The notes beneath the pieces are model-generated. The model had not been told where the DNA came from. It saw only the letters and a list, made by a program, of their open reading frames with translations, and made no database searches. From Desulfovibrio desulfuricans (GTDB taxonomy: Bacteria; Desulfobacterota; Desulfovibrionia; Desulfovibrionales; Desulfovibrionaceae): a DNA stretch of 64,000 nucleotides. A program made the translations under genes and the position numbers. Of the stretch, positions 1 to 8,166 are shown one piece after another. The stretch covers positions 1-64,000 of the forward strand of contig NZ_JANFYZ010000003.1 of assembly GCF_024460775.1 (NCBI RefSeq). The letters are read 5' to 3'. Position 1 is the first letter of the stretch. Every line of letters begins with the position of its first letter.

Positions 1-1314
1 GTGGATATCGACAGCCTGCTGGCTGCCGCCGCTGATGATTTGCAGAGCAAGCTTGACGCTGCCCAGCCCGAAGAGGCCCCTGTGCAAGCGCCCGCGCCTG
101 CCCCGGAACCCCAGCCCGATCTGAATGCAGACCTTGACAGCCTGCTGGCTGCTGTGACTGGCGGTGCGGCCCCTGCCGCTGAGCCGCAGGAAGGCGTTTC
201 CGATGTTCTGCTCCACCCCGAGCTGGAACTCATGACTGACGCCCAGCCAGAGCCTGTTGCCGAAGCATTTCCCGACTCTTTGCCCGAACAGGCTGTGGAA
301 CTGCCTACAGATTTTGACGCGCTTCTGGCTGCCGCTGCGGACGAAGCCGCCACCGACCAAGCGGATGTGGTCCCTGCGGATGCCGCCCCGGCAGACATAC
401 AGGGCATTATGGCAGATGCCTCCGTTCAGGCAGAATCCGATGTATTTGAGTCCGTTGCGGCTGCTGAACCAGCGCAGGCCAATGACCTTCCCCTGCTTGA
501 ACCCGATGAAATCCTGCCGCCGGATGCCAACTTGCAGGCAGAGCCTTCAGTGGATGAACCTGCCGGAGCCGACCTTTTCACGGCCGAGCCTGCCGAAGTG
601 GAAGCTGTCGAAGTGGAGCATGTTGCGGCAGATATGCCGGAAAGCGCCGGGCAGTTCGCTTATGAACCTGCATTCAGGCCTCAGGCGGCCCCTGTTGCGG
701 ATTCGACAGATACTGCAGCTGACGGTGCAGCCGTAGCTGTGTCTGGCGCAGCCCTTGAGGCTGTCATGGAACAGGCCAAAGAGGCCTCGTCCCACGCCAT
801 TGACGCCTTTGCCCAGGCATTTGACGCCTCCACGCGCGCGGCAGACGCTGCCGAAACAGCAAGCAAGCTCACGGCACGCGTTGAGCAGTGCGAGGCCGCG
901 CTACAGGAAGCCGGGGATCGCATCATCGCGCTGGAAACCGCCCTGGAAGCGCAGATACACGCATCACAGGAACTGGCCGCCAACAGCCTGCCCCGTCAGG
1001 AACTGGAAGACATGTTTGTTGAGGGCCATCCCCTGTACCAGAGCCTCATGGATTGCATCAGTAAGGCGGTTGCCGCAGCCCTGGCATCTGCCCCGGCCCA
1101 GCAGACCGAACATGACGATGCGCAATCGCTTGTGGAAGAGCACCTGCAACCCGTTGTCACTGCCGCCCGCAGCGCAACTGCGCGCATAGATGCCCTTGAA
1201 ACCCGGCTGGATGCCCTTGAACCACGCTTCAACGACAGGGTGGAACGGGCCGCGGCTGCGGCTGCGGCGCGCATACTGCGCGAAGAAATCGGCAGACTGC
1301 TCGAAGATCAGTAA
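1..1314 (+). CDS. Acidic Ala/Pro-rich coiled-coil protein, probably 5'-truncated by the window edge
   Basis: The frame is open from base 1 (a GTG) to TAA at 1312-1314, giving at least 437 residues. The true start is probably upstream, because there is no room to see a ribosome binding site. The N-terminal half is low-complexity, rich in Ala, Pro, Glu and Asp, and carries three copies of a short motif: DIDSLLAAAADD near residue 2, DLDSLLAAVTG near 44 and DFDALLAAAADE near 103. From about residue 250 to the end it becomes a heptad-like alanine-rich helix, including a run of alanines before the end (LLEDQ), so a coiled coil is likely. I recognise no catalytic domain and no membrane segment. The D-x-D-[SA]-LL motif resembles the EIDALL peptide at the N-terminus of FliM, which binds CheY; that is similarity only. 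Function unknown. Confidence 0.75.
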   Translation: MDIDSLLAAAADDLQSKLDAAQPEEAPVQAPAPAPEPQPDLNADLDSLLAAVTGGAAPAAEPQEGVSDVLLHPELELMTDAQPEPVAEAFPDSLPEQAVELPTDFDALLAAAADEAATDQADVVPADAAPADIQGIMADASVQAESDVFESVAAAEPAQANDLPLLEPDEILPPDANLQAEPSVDEPAGADLFTAEPAEVEAVEVEHVAADMPESAGQFAYEPAFRPQAAPVADSTDTAADGAAVAVSGAALEAVMEQAKEASSHAIDAFAQAFDASTRAADAAETASKLTARVEQCEAALQEAGDRIIALETALEAQIHASQELAANSLPRQELEDMFVEGHPLYQSLMDCISKAVAAALASAPAQQTEHDDAQSLVEEHLQPVVTAARSATARIDALETRLDALEPRFNDRVERAAAAAAARILREEIGRLLEDQ

Positions 1315-1742
1315 GGGGCTTTTTGCCCTATGCAGCCGCCCGAACTATTCCGGGGTGTTAGCGCAGGTTGGCAGCAGAGCTGCCCGTCTGATCTGCGCGA
1401 TTTTTGGAGCCCCTTGGCAATGCGCCTGCAAACCGAACCAGATTCGCCCATTGCCTAAGGCCTGCTTCAATCACTGCTCCGCCGGCAGCGGGTATTTCAA
1501 GGTAAGAAGGCACCAGGCGCACAGGCATGTCGGCCTTGCCAATGGCAGGCGGAACGCATATGCTGTTGCGCGGTTTCGCGGGCGCTGTCCCGCGATTCTC
1601 AATCAATAAAACAAAGGGGCGGGGGCTGTTGCTTCCGTTTCTTAACCCGTCCAGGCAATACCCGCTGTGGGTCACGGCCGTTCCCCAAAGGGGCGGGTTT
1701 TTCATATTTGCCGCGCCCTTCAGGGCCGGAAGCTGAGGCCAT
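1315..1742. other. Intergenic region without a recognised gene
   Basis: This stretch separates the coiled-coil protein from the small gene at 1743. Frames run open on both strands but none has a convincing start or recognisable protein. It contains a perfect 7-bp hairpin at 1575-1594 (TCGCGGG / CCCGCGA). A CCCC-aaa-GGGG hairpin followed by TTTTT near 1684-1700 could be a weak terminator. The promoter of the menaquinone cluster is probably here, but I could not place it with confidence. Confidence 0.5.
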
Positions 1743-1913
1743 ATGGATAAGGATCGCAAGGAAGCCCTTCAGGTTGCCAAGGAACTGACCGCCAAATTCA
1801 TAGAAACGCGCACGGTTTCCCCCAGCAATTTTGCTGAGGTATTTCCTTCGGTCTATCGTGTTGTCTGCGCCGCCATCGGTGTGGATGCCGACCAGGACAA
1901 GGCCGGGAAATAA
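1743..1913 (+). CDS. Small conserved-looking protein (56 aa) just upstream of ubiE/menG
   Basis: ATG at 1743 opens a 57-codon frame ending in TAA at 1911-1913, one base before the GTG start of the methyltransferase gene. It encodes a soluble 56-residue protein that begins MDKDRKEALQVAKELTAKF. The first half reads as an amphipathic helix, followed by a segment with a conserved feel (TVSPSNFAEVFPSVYRVV). The near-contact with the downstream gene and the codon use, like that of its neighbours, argue for translational coupling and a real gene. No catalytic motif is visible and the function is unknown. Confidence 0.6.
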   Translation: MDKDRKEALQVAKELTAKFIETRTVSPSNFAEVFPSVYRVVCAAIGVDADQDKAGK

Positions 1914-1914
1914 C

Positions 1915-2655
1915 GTGGAATCTCCCCGCAACACCGCTACGGAAACTGTTGTCAAACCTGCGCACGATGCGGCGGTGGCTGGCATGTTTGGCCGTATTGT
2001 GCCTTTTTATGACCTGCTGAACCGCGTGCTCAGCCTCGGGCTTGACCAGTACTGGCGCAAGGTGCTGGCGCAAAACGTGCGCCTCGGCGATACCGGGCGC
2101 GTACTGGATCTGGCGGCCGGCACGCTGGATGTTTCCCTTGCCATTCGCCGCCGCCACCCCTCGGCCATTGTTCCGGCCATGGATTTTTGCCCGCCCATGC
2201 TGGTGCGCGGCAGCCGCAAACTCAAGAACGCCAACGCCCGCAGTATCCTGCCCGTTGCAGCAGACGCCAAGCGCCTGCCCCTGCCCGATGCTTCAGTTGA
2301 CTGCATCACCATTGCCTTTGGCATCCGCAACATCCTGCCCCGCGAGGCGGCCTTTGCCGAAATGCTGCGCGTTCTGCGCCCCGGCGGCAGGGCCTGCATC
2401 CTTGAATTCGGTTCCGGGCAGGAGCGCATCTGGGGCGGCCTGTACAACGTGTATCTCAACCACCTGCTGCCCAGGGTTGGCAAAGTATTTTCAAAAGATC
2501 CCGGCGCGTACGAGTACCTTGCCGATACAATCCGCAAGTTTCCCTCGGCCCTCAGCCTTGAAAAAGAAATGCGTGCAGCGGGCTTTGAACGTGCATGGCA
2601 CGAAAAGCTCACGTCCGGCATTGTCTGCCTGCACGTGGGCGAAAAGGCACGCTAG
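1915..2655 (+). CDS. ubiE: Demethylmenaquinone methyltransferase (UbiE/MenG)
   Basis: S-adenosylmethionine-dependent C-methyltransferase that makes menaquinone from demethylmenaquinone, the last step of quinone synthesis. The 246-residue product has the family hallmarks: a GMFGRIVPFYDLLNRVLSLG segment near residue 25, the SAM-binding motif VLDLAAGTLDVSLAI near 65, and the AFGIRNILPREAAFAEMLRV segment typical of UbiE. I chose the GTG at 1915 because it follows the preceding small gene by one base and gives the usual length; an in-frame ATG at 1831 would overlap that gene. The next plus-strand genes (futalosine hydrolase and polyprenyl synthase) belong to the same pathway, which supports a menaquinone role over ubiquinone. 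Confidence 0.92.
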   Translation: MESPRNTATETVVKPAHDAAVAGMFGRIVPFYDLLNRVLSLGLDQYWRKVLAQNVRLGDTGRVLDLAAGTLDVSLAIRRRHPSAIVPAMDFCPPMLVRGSRKLKNANARSILPVAADAKRLPLPDASVDCITIAFGIRNILPREAAFAEMLRVLRPGGRACILEFGSGQERIWGGLYNVYLNHLLPRVGKVFSKDPGAYEYLADTIRKFPSALSLEKEMRAAGFERAWHEKLTSGIVCLHVGEKAR

Positions 2656-2676
2656 AGCAAATTGGCGTGAAAAAGC

Positions 2677-2711
2677 ATGCCGTTTTCTTGCCATCTGACG
2701 GCAAACGGCAT
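2677..2711. terminator. Hairpin between converging ubiE and DUF2065 genes
   Basis: An imperfect inverted repeat pairs ATGCCGTTT..TTGCC with GGCAA.ACGGCAT around a seven-base loop. It lies between two converging genes and could end transcription, but there is no T-run, so this is a weak call. Confidence 0.35.
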
Positions 2712-2762
2712 CTGAAGGCTCACCATGCGGCAAGCCAGACACGATGGTGGGGTAATCAGGCC

Positions 2763-2960
2763 TTAGTGCGAGGCCAGCGCCACCAGACCAAGTCCCACGG
2801 CCAGGGCGATCAGCCCGAGGACACGGAGGCGGCTTTCCGGCTGGGGCAGCAATTGCAGCAGGGCGCGCCGCATGCCGCCGGGAAAGAGTGTCCAGCAAAG
2901 GCCCTCAATAACGATGGCCAGACCAAGAGCGCGGAGAAAAAGGGCGTAATCGAGTTTCAT
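2763..2960 (-). CDS. Small inner-membrane protein, DUF2065 family (YjeT-like)
   Basis: The ATG complementary to 2958-2960 gives a 65-residue protein, the usual size of the family; the longer open frame upstream is not needed. It has two hydrophobic segments, LFLRALGLAIVIEGLCWTLF near residues 7-26 and VLGLIALAVGLGLVALAS at the C-terminus, separated by a short basic and polar loop (PGGMRRALLQLLPQPESRLR). This is the two-helix hairpin pattern of DUF2065 proteins, which often sit near hflKC or purA in other bacteria. Its function is unknown. It points against the flanking menaquinone genes and is probably a separate transcription unit. Confidence 0.75.
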   Translation of the reverse strand: MKLDYALFLRALGLAIVIEGLCWTLFPGGMRRALLQLLPQPESRLRVLGLIALAVGLGLVALASH

Positions 2961-3120
2961 GGTTTTCTGGTGACGGAAAACCAGCCTTTTGTAAAGGAAC
3001 GAATCATGGCTGCTCACACGGCGCTGCAAAACGGCACAGACATGACCTGCCGGGATTATCCCGCAGGCTCGTTCTGCCCAGCCCTGCGCCCGGCAAACAG
3101 CAGCCGAAGGCAGTAATCCT

Positions 3121-3882
3121 GTGAGCCTGCTACTTTGCGCCGCCACCGGCCCGGAACTGGCGGGCCTTGTGCCCGGTTTTTCTCCGGCGGGGCTTGCCGC
3201 GCCAGCACGGGAAACAACTGAAAGCCCGGCAAAATCCTGGCCAGAAATGCACCTCTGGCCAGTGCGCCTCAAATGTGGCGACGCGCTGTGCTGCATTACC
3301 GGGGTTGGCCCCATTAACGCAGCGCTGGCCATGGGCATGGCCCTTTGCAGGGCTAAAGCCGAGGGCACGCCCATTACAGCAGTGCTCAACGCGGGTCTTG
3401 CGGGAGCCTTTGATCTGGCAGAGCGCCCGCTTTTGGGGCTGTGCATGGTGAACGAAGAAATCTGGCCGGAATACGGCCTGCACGATGGGCGCTCCGTCAC
3501 CGCCGAAGCTTTTGGCTTTCCGCAGTGGCAGCCCGCGACCGGGCCTGCGGTGCGCAACCGCCTGCCCCTGGCAGGGCCGGAAGCGCTGGAACGCTTTGGC
3601 GCGCGGCAACAACCGGATGTTTTTTTGCCCTGTACATCGCTCACAGTTGCCGGGGTCAGCGCGAGTTTTGCCAGAGCGGCAGACCTGCGCGCCCGCTACC
3701 GGGCTGATCTGGAAAATATGGAAGGCTTTGCCGTGGCGTATGCCTGCGCCCGCGAGGGCATACCTTGTGTGGAGGCACGCAGCGTTTCCAACAAGGTCGG
3801 GCCACGCGCCAATGACGAAAAGGATTTTCCCGGCGCGCTACGCGCGCTCACGCGGGTTTTGCCCGCGCTTAACCTTATCTGA
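3121..3882 (+). CDS. mqnB: Futalosine hydrolase (MqnB)
   Basis: Releases hypoxanthine from futalosine to give dehypoxanthine futalosine, the second step of the futalosine route to menaquinone. The 253-residue product has the nucleoside-phosphorylase/hydrolase fold, with GVGPINAALAMGMAL near residue 60, VLNAGLAGAFDLAERPLLG near 85, and the substrate-binding signature ENMEGFAVAYAC near 198 followed by RSVSNKVGPR. The start is GTG at 3121, with an AAGG-type binding site about ten bases upstream. It lies 7 bases from the polyprenyl synthase gene and probably forms an operon with it. This gene marks the organism as using the futalosine pathway rather than the classical MenFDHCEB route. Confidence 0.9.
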   Translation: MSLLLCAATGPELAGLVPGFSPAGLAAPARETTESPAKSWPEMHLWPVRLKCGDALCCITGVGPINAALAMGMALCRAKAEGTPITAVLNAGLAGAFDLAERPLLGLCMVNEEIWPEYGLHDGRSVTAEAFGFPQWQPATGPAVRNRLPLAGPEALERFGARQQPDVFLPCTSLTVAGVSASFARAADLRARYRADLENMEGFAVAYACAREGIPCVEARSVSNKVGPRANDEKDFPGALRALTRVLPALNLI

Positions 3883-3889
3883 GTAGCAT

Positions 3890-4855
3890 ATGATCCAACT
3901 GAAAGCACGTCTGGCCCTTGAGCTGCCCGGCATCAACCGCGCTCTGAACAAGGCAGTGGACACCCTGCCGGAACCGGTGCGGCCTGTGGCCCGGCACATT
4001 TTTGATGCGGGCGGCAAGCGCCTGCGGCCCCTGCTCACTGTGCTCACGGCCCGCCTGCTGGGCCATGAGGCCAAAAGCATACAGGATCTGGCGATCACGC
4101 TGGAGATGCTCCACGCCGCGACCCTGCTGCACGACGATGTGCTGGACAATGCGGTAAGCCGCCGTGGCAAGCCCGCTGCGCATACGCTGTTTGATGTTTC
4201 CAGCGTCATTCTTGCGGGCGATGCCCTGCTGGCCGGTGCCAACGCCCTGGTGGCCAATTATGACGACACGCGCCTGACCCGCTGTTTCTCGGAAGCCACC
4301 AGCCGCACGGCGGCGGGTGAAATTCTCGAAATCGCGGCCCAGCGCCGTGTTGATTCGAGCAGCGCCGACTATGAAGACATGGTGCGCGGCAAAACGGCCT
4401 GGCTTATCCGCGCTGCCTGTGAAATGGGCGCGCTCGCCGCCGGGGCCGACGATGCGGCAGTGGCCGCTGCCGCCGCCTATGGCGAAAACCTTGGCATGGC
4501 CTTTCAGATGGTTGACGATGCCCTTGATTTCGCGCCAGAAAGCGTGACCGGCAAGCCCACTGGCGGCGATGTGCGCGAGGGCAAGCTCACGCCGCCCCTG
4601 CGCCTCTACCGCGACAGCCTGAGCACCGCAGAACGCAGCGCCTTTGACGCCGCCTTTTGCGCAGGGCTGATGACGGAAACCGATGCCGCCAGCATTGCCG
4701 AGAGCATCCGGCAGGCCGGACACGACGACGCCGTGCGCCGTCAGGCCGATGAATTTCTTGACGCGGCCAGGCAGGCATTAGAAACTCTGCCTGACAGGCC
4801 CGAGCGCGAGCTTATGCGCCAGATGGCCGACTACGTGCGCGACAGAAAAAAGTAA
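3890..4855 (+). CDS. ispB: Trans-polyprenyl diphosphate synthase (octaprenyl/heptaprenyl type)
   Basis: Condenses isopentenyl diphosphate units to make the long side chain of menaquinone. The 321-residue protein has both aspartate-rich motifs of the family: HDDVLDNAVSRR near residue 80 (first DDxxD-like motif) and VDDALDFAP near 208. It also has GGKRLRPLLTVL near residue 42, which binds diphosphate. It starts at ATG 3890, seven bases after mqnB. Chain length cannot be read reliably from sequence. Position next to mqnB and ubiE argues for the quinone-tail enzyme rather than farnesyl synthase. Confidence 0.9.
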   Translation: MIQLKARLALELPGINRALNKAVDTLPEPVRPVARHIFDAGGKRLRPLLTVLTARLLGHEAKSIQDLAITLEMLHAATLLHDDVLDNAVSRRGKPAAHTLFDVSSVILAGDALLAGANALVANYDDTRLTRCFSEATSRTAAGEILEIAAQRRVDSSSADYEDMVRGKTAWLIRAACEMGALAAGADDAAVAAAAAYGENLGMAFQMVDDALDFAPESVTGKPTGGDVREGKLTPPLRLYRDSLSTAERSAFDAAFCAGLMTETDAASIAESIRQAGHDDAVRRQADEFLDAARQALETLPDRPERELMRQMADYVRDRKK

Positions 4856-4882
4856 GCAGCCAAACCAAGAGGAATGCAAATC

Positions 4883-7882
4883 ATGCTCTATAGGGTGGAA
4901 ACCGGCCCCCGCGCCGGACTTGACGATACCCAGGGCCGCAAGACGGCCCAGCACCTGCGCAAGGCGCTGAACATTTCTGTTTCTGGCGTTCGCCAGATCA
5001 AGGTCTTTACGGCTGACGGGCTTGATGCCGCGCAGGTGGCCCGTCTGCTGAACGAAAGCATCTGGCACGACCCCATCCTTCAGGAAGCCTCCCTTGAGCC
5101 GCTGCCCCTGCTTGACCCTGCTGCAGACTGGTTTGTGGAAGTGGGCTTTCGCCCCGGCGTGACGGATAACGAGGCCCGCACCGCGCGCGACACTGCCGCC
5201 ATGGTGCTGGACATCCCGCGCGACAGCCTGCGCGTGTATACCGCCGTGCAGTACCGCATCAGCAGCGACAAAGCCGCGCCCCTCACCCGCGAGCAGGTAG
5301 ACATGCTGGCCCGCGACCTTTTGTGCAACACGCTCATCCAGCGCTACCGCATCAAGAGCCGTCAGGAATGGGACGCCCAGCCCGGCTTTGAAGCTCAGGC
5401 CGCCAGGGTTACGGGCGAAATCAACGAAACCGTTGACACCATCGCCCTTTCAGCCATGGACGATGAAGCCCTGACCAAGGCCAGCCGCGAAAATACCTGG
5501 GCGCTCAACCTCAAGGAAATGCACAGCATCCGCGCTCAGTTCACCGCGCAGGAAGAAGCCGACCGCCGCAAGGCCCTTGGCCTGCCCGCCGACCCCACGG
5601 ATGTGGAAATGGAAGTGCTGGCCCAGACATGGTCCGAGCACTGCAAGCACAAGATTTTCGCCTCGCGCATCAATTATACCGATGCCGCCACGGGCCGCAG
5701 CGAAGTGGTGGACAACCTCTACAAGACCTGCATCCGCGACGCCACGGCCATGCTGCGCGAGCGCATGGGCGAAGACGACTACTGCAAGTCCGTTTTCAAG
5801 GACAACGCGGGCGTTATCGCCTTTATCAACGGCTACGATGCCTGCATCAAGGTTGAAACCCACAACAGCCCTTCGGCGCTCGACCCGTACGGCGGCGCGC
5901 TCACCGGCATTGTGGGCGTAAACCGCGACCCCATGGGCACCGGCATGGGCGCGGAACTGGTGTGCAATACGGACGTGTTCTGCTTTGCCTCGCCCTTCCA
6001 CGATAAAAACCTGCCCCCGCGCCTGCTGCACCCCCGCCGCGTGCTGGAAGGCGTGCGCGAAGGCGTGGAGCACGGCGGCAACAAGTCGGGCATTCCCACG
6101 GTCAACGGTTCGCTGGTTTTTGACGAGCGCTATCTTGGCAAGCCGCTGGTATACTGCGGCACCGTGGGCATCATCCCCGCAGAGATTCATGGCCGCCCCG
6201 GCTGGTTCAAGCAGGCCGAGGAAGGCGACTACATTGTTATGACCGGCGGCCGCATCGGCAAGGACGGCATCCACGGCGCAACCTTCTCTTCTGAAGAGCT
6301 GCACGAAGGCTCGCCCGCCACTGCGGTGCAGATCGGCGACCCCATCACCCAGCGCAAGATGTACGACTTCATCATGCGCGCCCGCGATTTGGGCCTGTAC
6401 CACGCCATCACCGACAACGGCGCTGGCGGCCTTTCCTCCTCAGTGGGCGAAATGGCCGAGGACACCGGCGGCTGTGTGCTGGATATCGCCAAAGCCCCGC
6501 TGAAATATGATGGCCTGCGCCCCTGGGAGATTCTGCTTTCTGAAGCGCAGGAACGCATGACCCTGGCCGTTTCGCCGGAAAAGCTCGACGAATTCATGGC
6601 CCTTGCCGCCCGCATGGATGTGGAAGCCACAGCCCTTGGCCGCTTCACCACCTCCGGCTTCTTTGAAGTGCGCTACCACGACCGCATCATTGCCTCCATG
6701 CCCATGGAATTCATGCACGACGGCGTGCCGCAGCTTGAGCTTGAAGCCGAATGGAAGGCTCCCGAAATCACCGATGTCACCGTGGACGTGGCCGAAGTTG
6801 AGCAGACCGCCTTTTTGCAGCGCATGCTCGGCACGCTCAATATCTGCTCCAAGGAATACATCATCCGCCAGTATGACCACGAGGTGCGTGGCGGCAGCGT
6901 GGTGAAGCCCCTCGTGGGCGTCAAGCGCGACGGCCCGGCAGACGCGGGCGTTATCCGCCCCCTGCTGGAATCGGACGCGGGCCTTGTGATCTCCCACGGC
7001 ATCTGCCCCAAATTCAGCGATTACGACACCTACTGGATGATGGCCAACGCCATGGACGAAGCCATCCGCAACGCCGTTGCCGTGGGTGCGGACCCCGACG
7101 CTCTGGCGGGCGTGGACAACTTCTGCTGGTGCGACCCGGTGGTCAGCCCCTCCAACCCCGATGGACGCTACAAGCTGGCTCAGCTTGTACGCGCCTGCCG
7201 CGCCCTGCGCCAGTTCTCGCTGGCCTACGGCGTGCCGTGCATCTCGGGCAAGGACTCCATGAAAAACGACTACACTGGCGGCGGCGAGCGCATTTCCATT
7301 CCGCCCACGGTGCTGTTCTCCATTCTTGGCGTCATCCGCAACGTCACTGCGGCCCAGACCTCTGACTTCAAGCAACCCGGCGATGCCATCTACGTGCTCG
7401 GCGGCACTTGGCGTGAAATGGCTGGCAGTGAAGCAGCTACCGAACTGGGCCTCAAGGGTGGCCGCGTTCCCCATGTGGACGCCTCCAACGCCATGCTGCG
7501 CTACCGCGCGGTCAACGCCCTCATGGGCCAGCGCGCCATTTCCGCCTGCCACGACTGCTCTGACGGCGGCCTTGCCGTAGCCATTGCAGAAATGTGCATC
7601 GGCGGCCGCCTGGGTGCGGAAATCAACCTTGATGCCGTGCCAGCCCTTGAAGCCATGAACGTGACCGAACTGCTCTACAGCGAAAGCGCCAGCCGCCTGG
7701 TTGTGAGCGTCAAGCCCGATCTGGCCATGATTCTCGATGCGCTGGGAATGTGGCAGCCCTGCACCCGCATTGGTACTGTCACCGGTAACGGTCAACTGAC
7801 CATGAAATCCGGCGACAGCATCATCGTCAACTCTTCGGTGGAAGATCTGGCCCGCGCCTTCAAGCGTACGCTGGACTGGTAA
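4883..7882 (+). CDS. purL: Phosphoribosylformylglycinamidine synthase, PurL type without glutaminase domain
   Basis: Fourth step of purine synthesis: ATP-dependent conversion of FGAR to FGAM. The product is 999 residues. The first ~80 look like a PurS-like segment (MLYRVETGPRAGLDDTQGRK). Two AIR-synthase-type halves follow, with landmarks TWSEHCKHKIF near 250, KVETHNSPSALDPYGGALTG near 330, ITDNGAGGLSSSVGE near 515, SGKDSMKNDYTGGG near 788 and CHDCSDGGLAVAIAEM near 890. I prefer ATG 4883 because the AAGAGGA site at 4867-4873 is nine bases away; ATG 4874 is too close to it. The protein stops after the second synthase half, so the glutamine amidotransferase domain of the ~1300-residue enzyme is absent and a separate PurQ would be required. 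Confidence 0.92.
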   Translation: MLYRVETGPRAGLDDTQGRKTAQHLRKALNISVSGVRQIKVFTADGLDAAQVARLLNESIWHDPILQEASLEPLPLLDPAADWFVEVGFRPGVTDNEARTARDTAAMVLDIPRDSLRVYTAVQYRISSDKAAPLTREQVDMLARDLLCNTLIQRYRIKSRQEWDAQPGFEAQAARVTGEINETVDTIALSAMDDEALTKASRENTWALNLKEMHSIRAQFTAQEEADRRKALGLPADPTDVEMEVLAQTWSEHCKHKIFASRINYTDAATGRSEVVDNLYKTCIRDATAMLRERMGEDDYCKSVFKDNAGVIAFINGYDACIKVETHNSPSALDPYGGALTGIVGVNRDPMGTGMGAELVCNTDVFCFASPFHDKNLPPRLLHPRRVLEGVREGVEHGGNKSGIPTVNGSLVFDERYLGKPLVYCGTVGIIPAEIHGRPGWFKQAEEGDYIVMTGGRIGKDGIHGATFSSEELHEGSPATAVQIGDPITQRKMYDFIMRARDLGLYHAITDNGAGGLSSSVGEMAEDTGGCVLDIAKAPLKYDGLRPWEILLSEAQERMTLAVSPEKLDEFMALAARMDVEATALGRFTTSGFFEVRYHDRIIASMPMEFMHDGVPQLELEAEWKAPEITDVTVDVAEVEQTAFLQRMLGTLNICSKEYIIRQYDHEVRGGSVVKPLVGVKRDGPADAGVIRPLLESDAGLVISHGICPKFSDYDTYWMMANAMDEAIRNAVAVGADPDALAGVDNFCWCDPVVSPSNPDGRYKLAQLVRACRALRQFSLAYGVPCISGKDSMKNDYTGGGERISIPPTVLFSILGVIRNVTAAQTSDFKQPGDAIYVLGGTWREMAGSEAATELGLKGGRVPHVDASNAMLRYRAVNALMGQRAISACHDCSDGGLAVAIAEMCIGGRLGAEINLDAVPALEAMNVTELLYSESASRLVVSVKPDLAMILDALGMWQPCTRIGTVTGNGQLTMKSGDSIIVNSSVEDLARAFKRTLDW

Positions 7883-8055
7883 CACCGCTGCGACTGAACT
7901 GTCGGGGCAGGTGGCTTTGCGGCCGCCTGCCCTTTTTTATTTGGTGGAATCCGGCGCTGTTCTCTGCATTTTTGCATAAATATTTCTGCTGCGCACAGGG
8001 CTTTTTCCTCGGCTTCATGCCAGTTCGCCACGCCGCTCGAGCATGCCGATTTCAT
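7792..8055 (-). CDS. Possible small antisense protein overlapping the end of purL
   Basis: On the minus strand an ATG complementary to 8053-8055 follows a good ribosome binding site (AGGGGAG, a few bases upstream) and opens an 87-codon frame. The first ~45 residues look protein-like (NWHEAEEKALCAAEIFMQKC, amphipathic and Cys-containing). The last third lies antisense to purL and across its terminator, where the reading frame may be accidental. No family is recognised. Treat as a candidate only. Confidence 0.25.
   Translation of the reverse strand: MKSACSSGVANWHEAEEKALCAAEIFMQKCREQRRIPPNKKGQAAAKPPAPTVQSQRCYQSSVRLKARARSSTEELTMMLSPDFMVS
7905..7938 (+). terminator. Intrinsic terminator of purL
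   Basis: A ten-pair stem (GGGCAGGTGG with CCGCCTGCCC, one G-U pair) is followed directly by six T, 22 bases after the purL stop codon. Confidence 0.85.
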
Positions 8056-8130
8056 ACTCCCCTACTGCATTTTTGACATTTTCTAGACTATCTTTTTCAA
8101 TAACTATTTGAATTAAAAGATTTTATCAGT

Positions 8131-8160
8131 TTGACATGGAGTATTTTTTTACTGTATAGT
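8131..8160 (+). promoter_or_regulatory. Strong sigma-70 promoter of rlpA
   Basis: TTGACA at 8131-8136 and TATAGT at 8155-8160 are separated by 18 bases and sit in a markedly AT-rich stretch (about 8080-8160). Transcription should begin near 8167, leaving about 150 nt of untranslated leader before rlpA. Confidence 0.8.
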
Positions 8161-8166
8161 GCCTCC

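Noticed and set aside
1358-1985. Long minus-strand open frames opposite the small gene and ubiE start
   Set aside because: They overlap real genes, have Pro/Arg-rich random-looking products and no ribosome binding sites.
5450-6403. Long antisense frames within purL, leuC, typA, dsrK and tamB
   Set aside because: In GC-rich DNA, frames opposite strong genes stay open by codon bias; the His/Ala/Val-rich products match no family.
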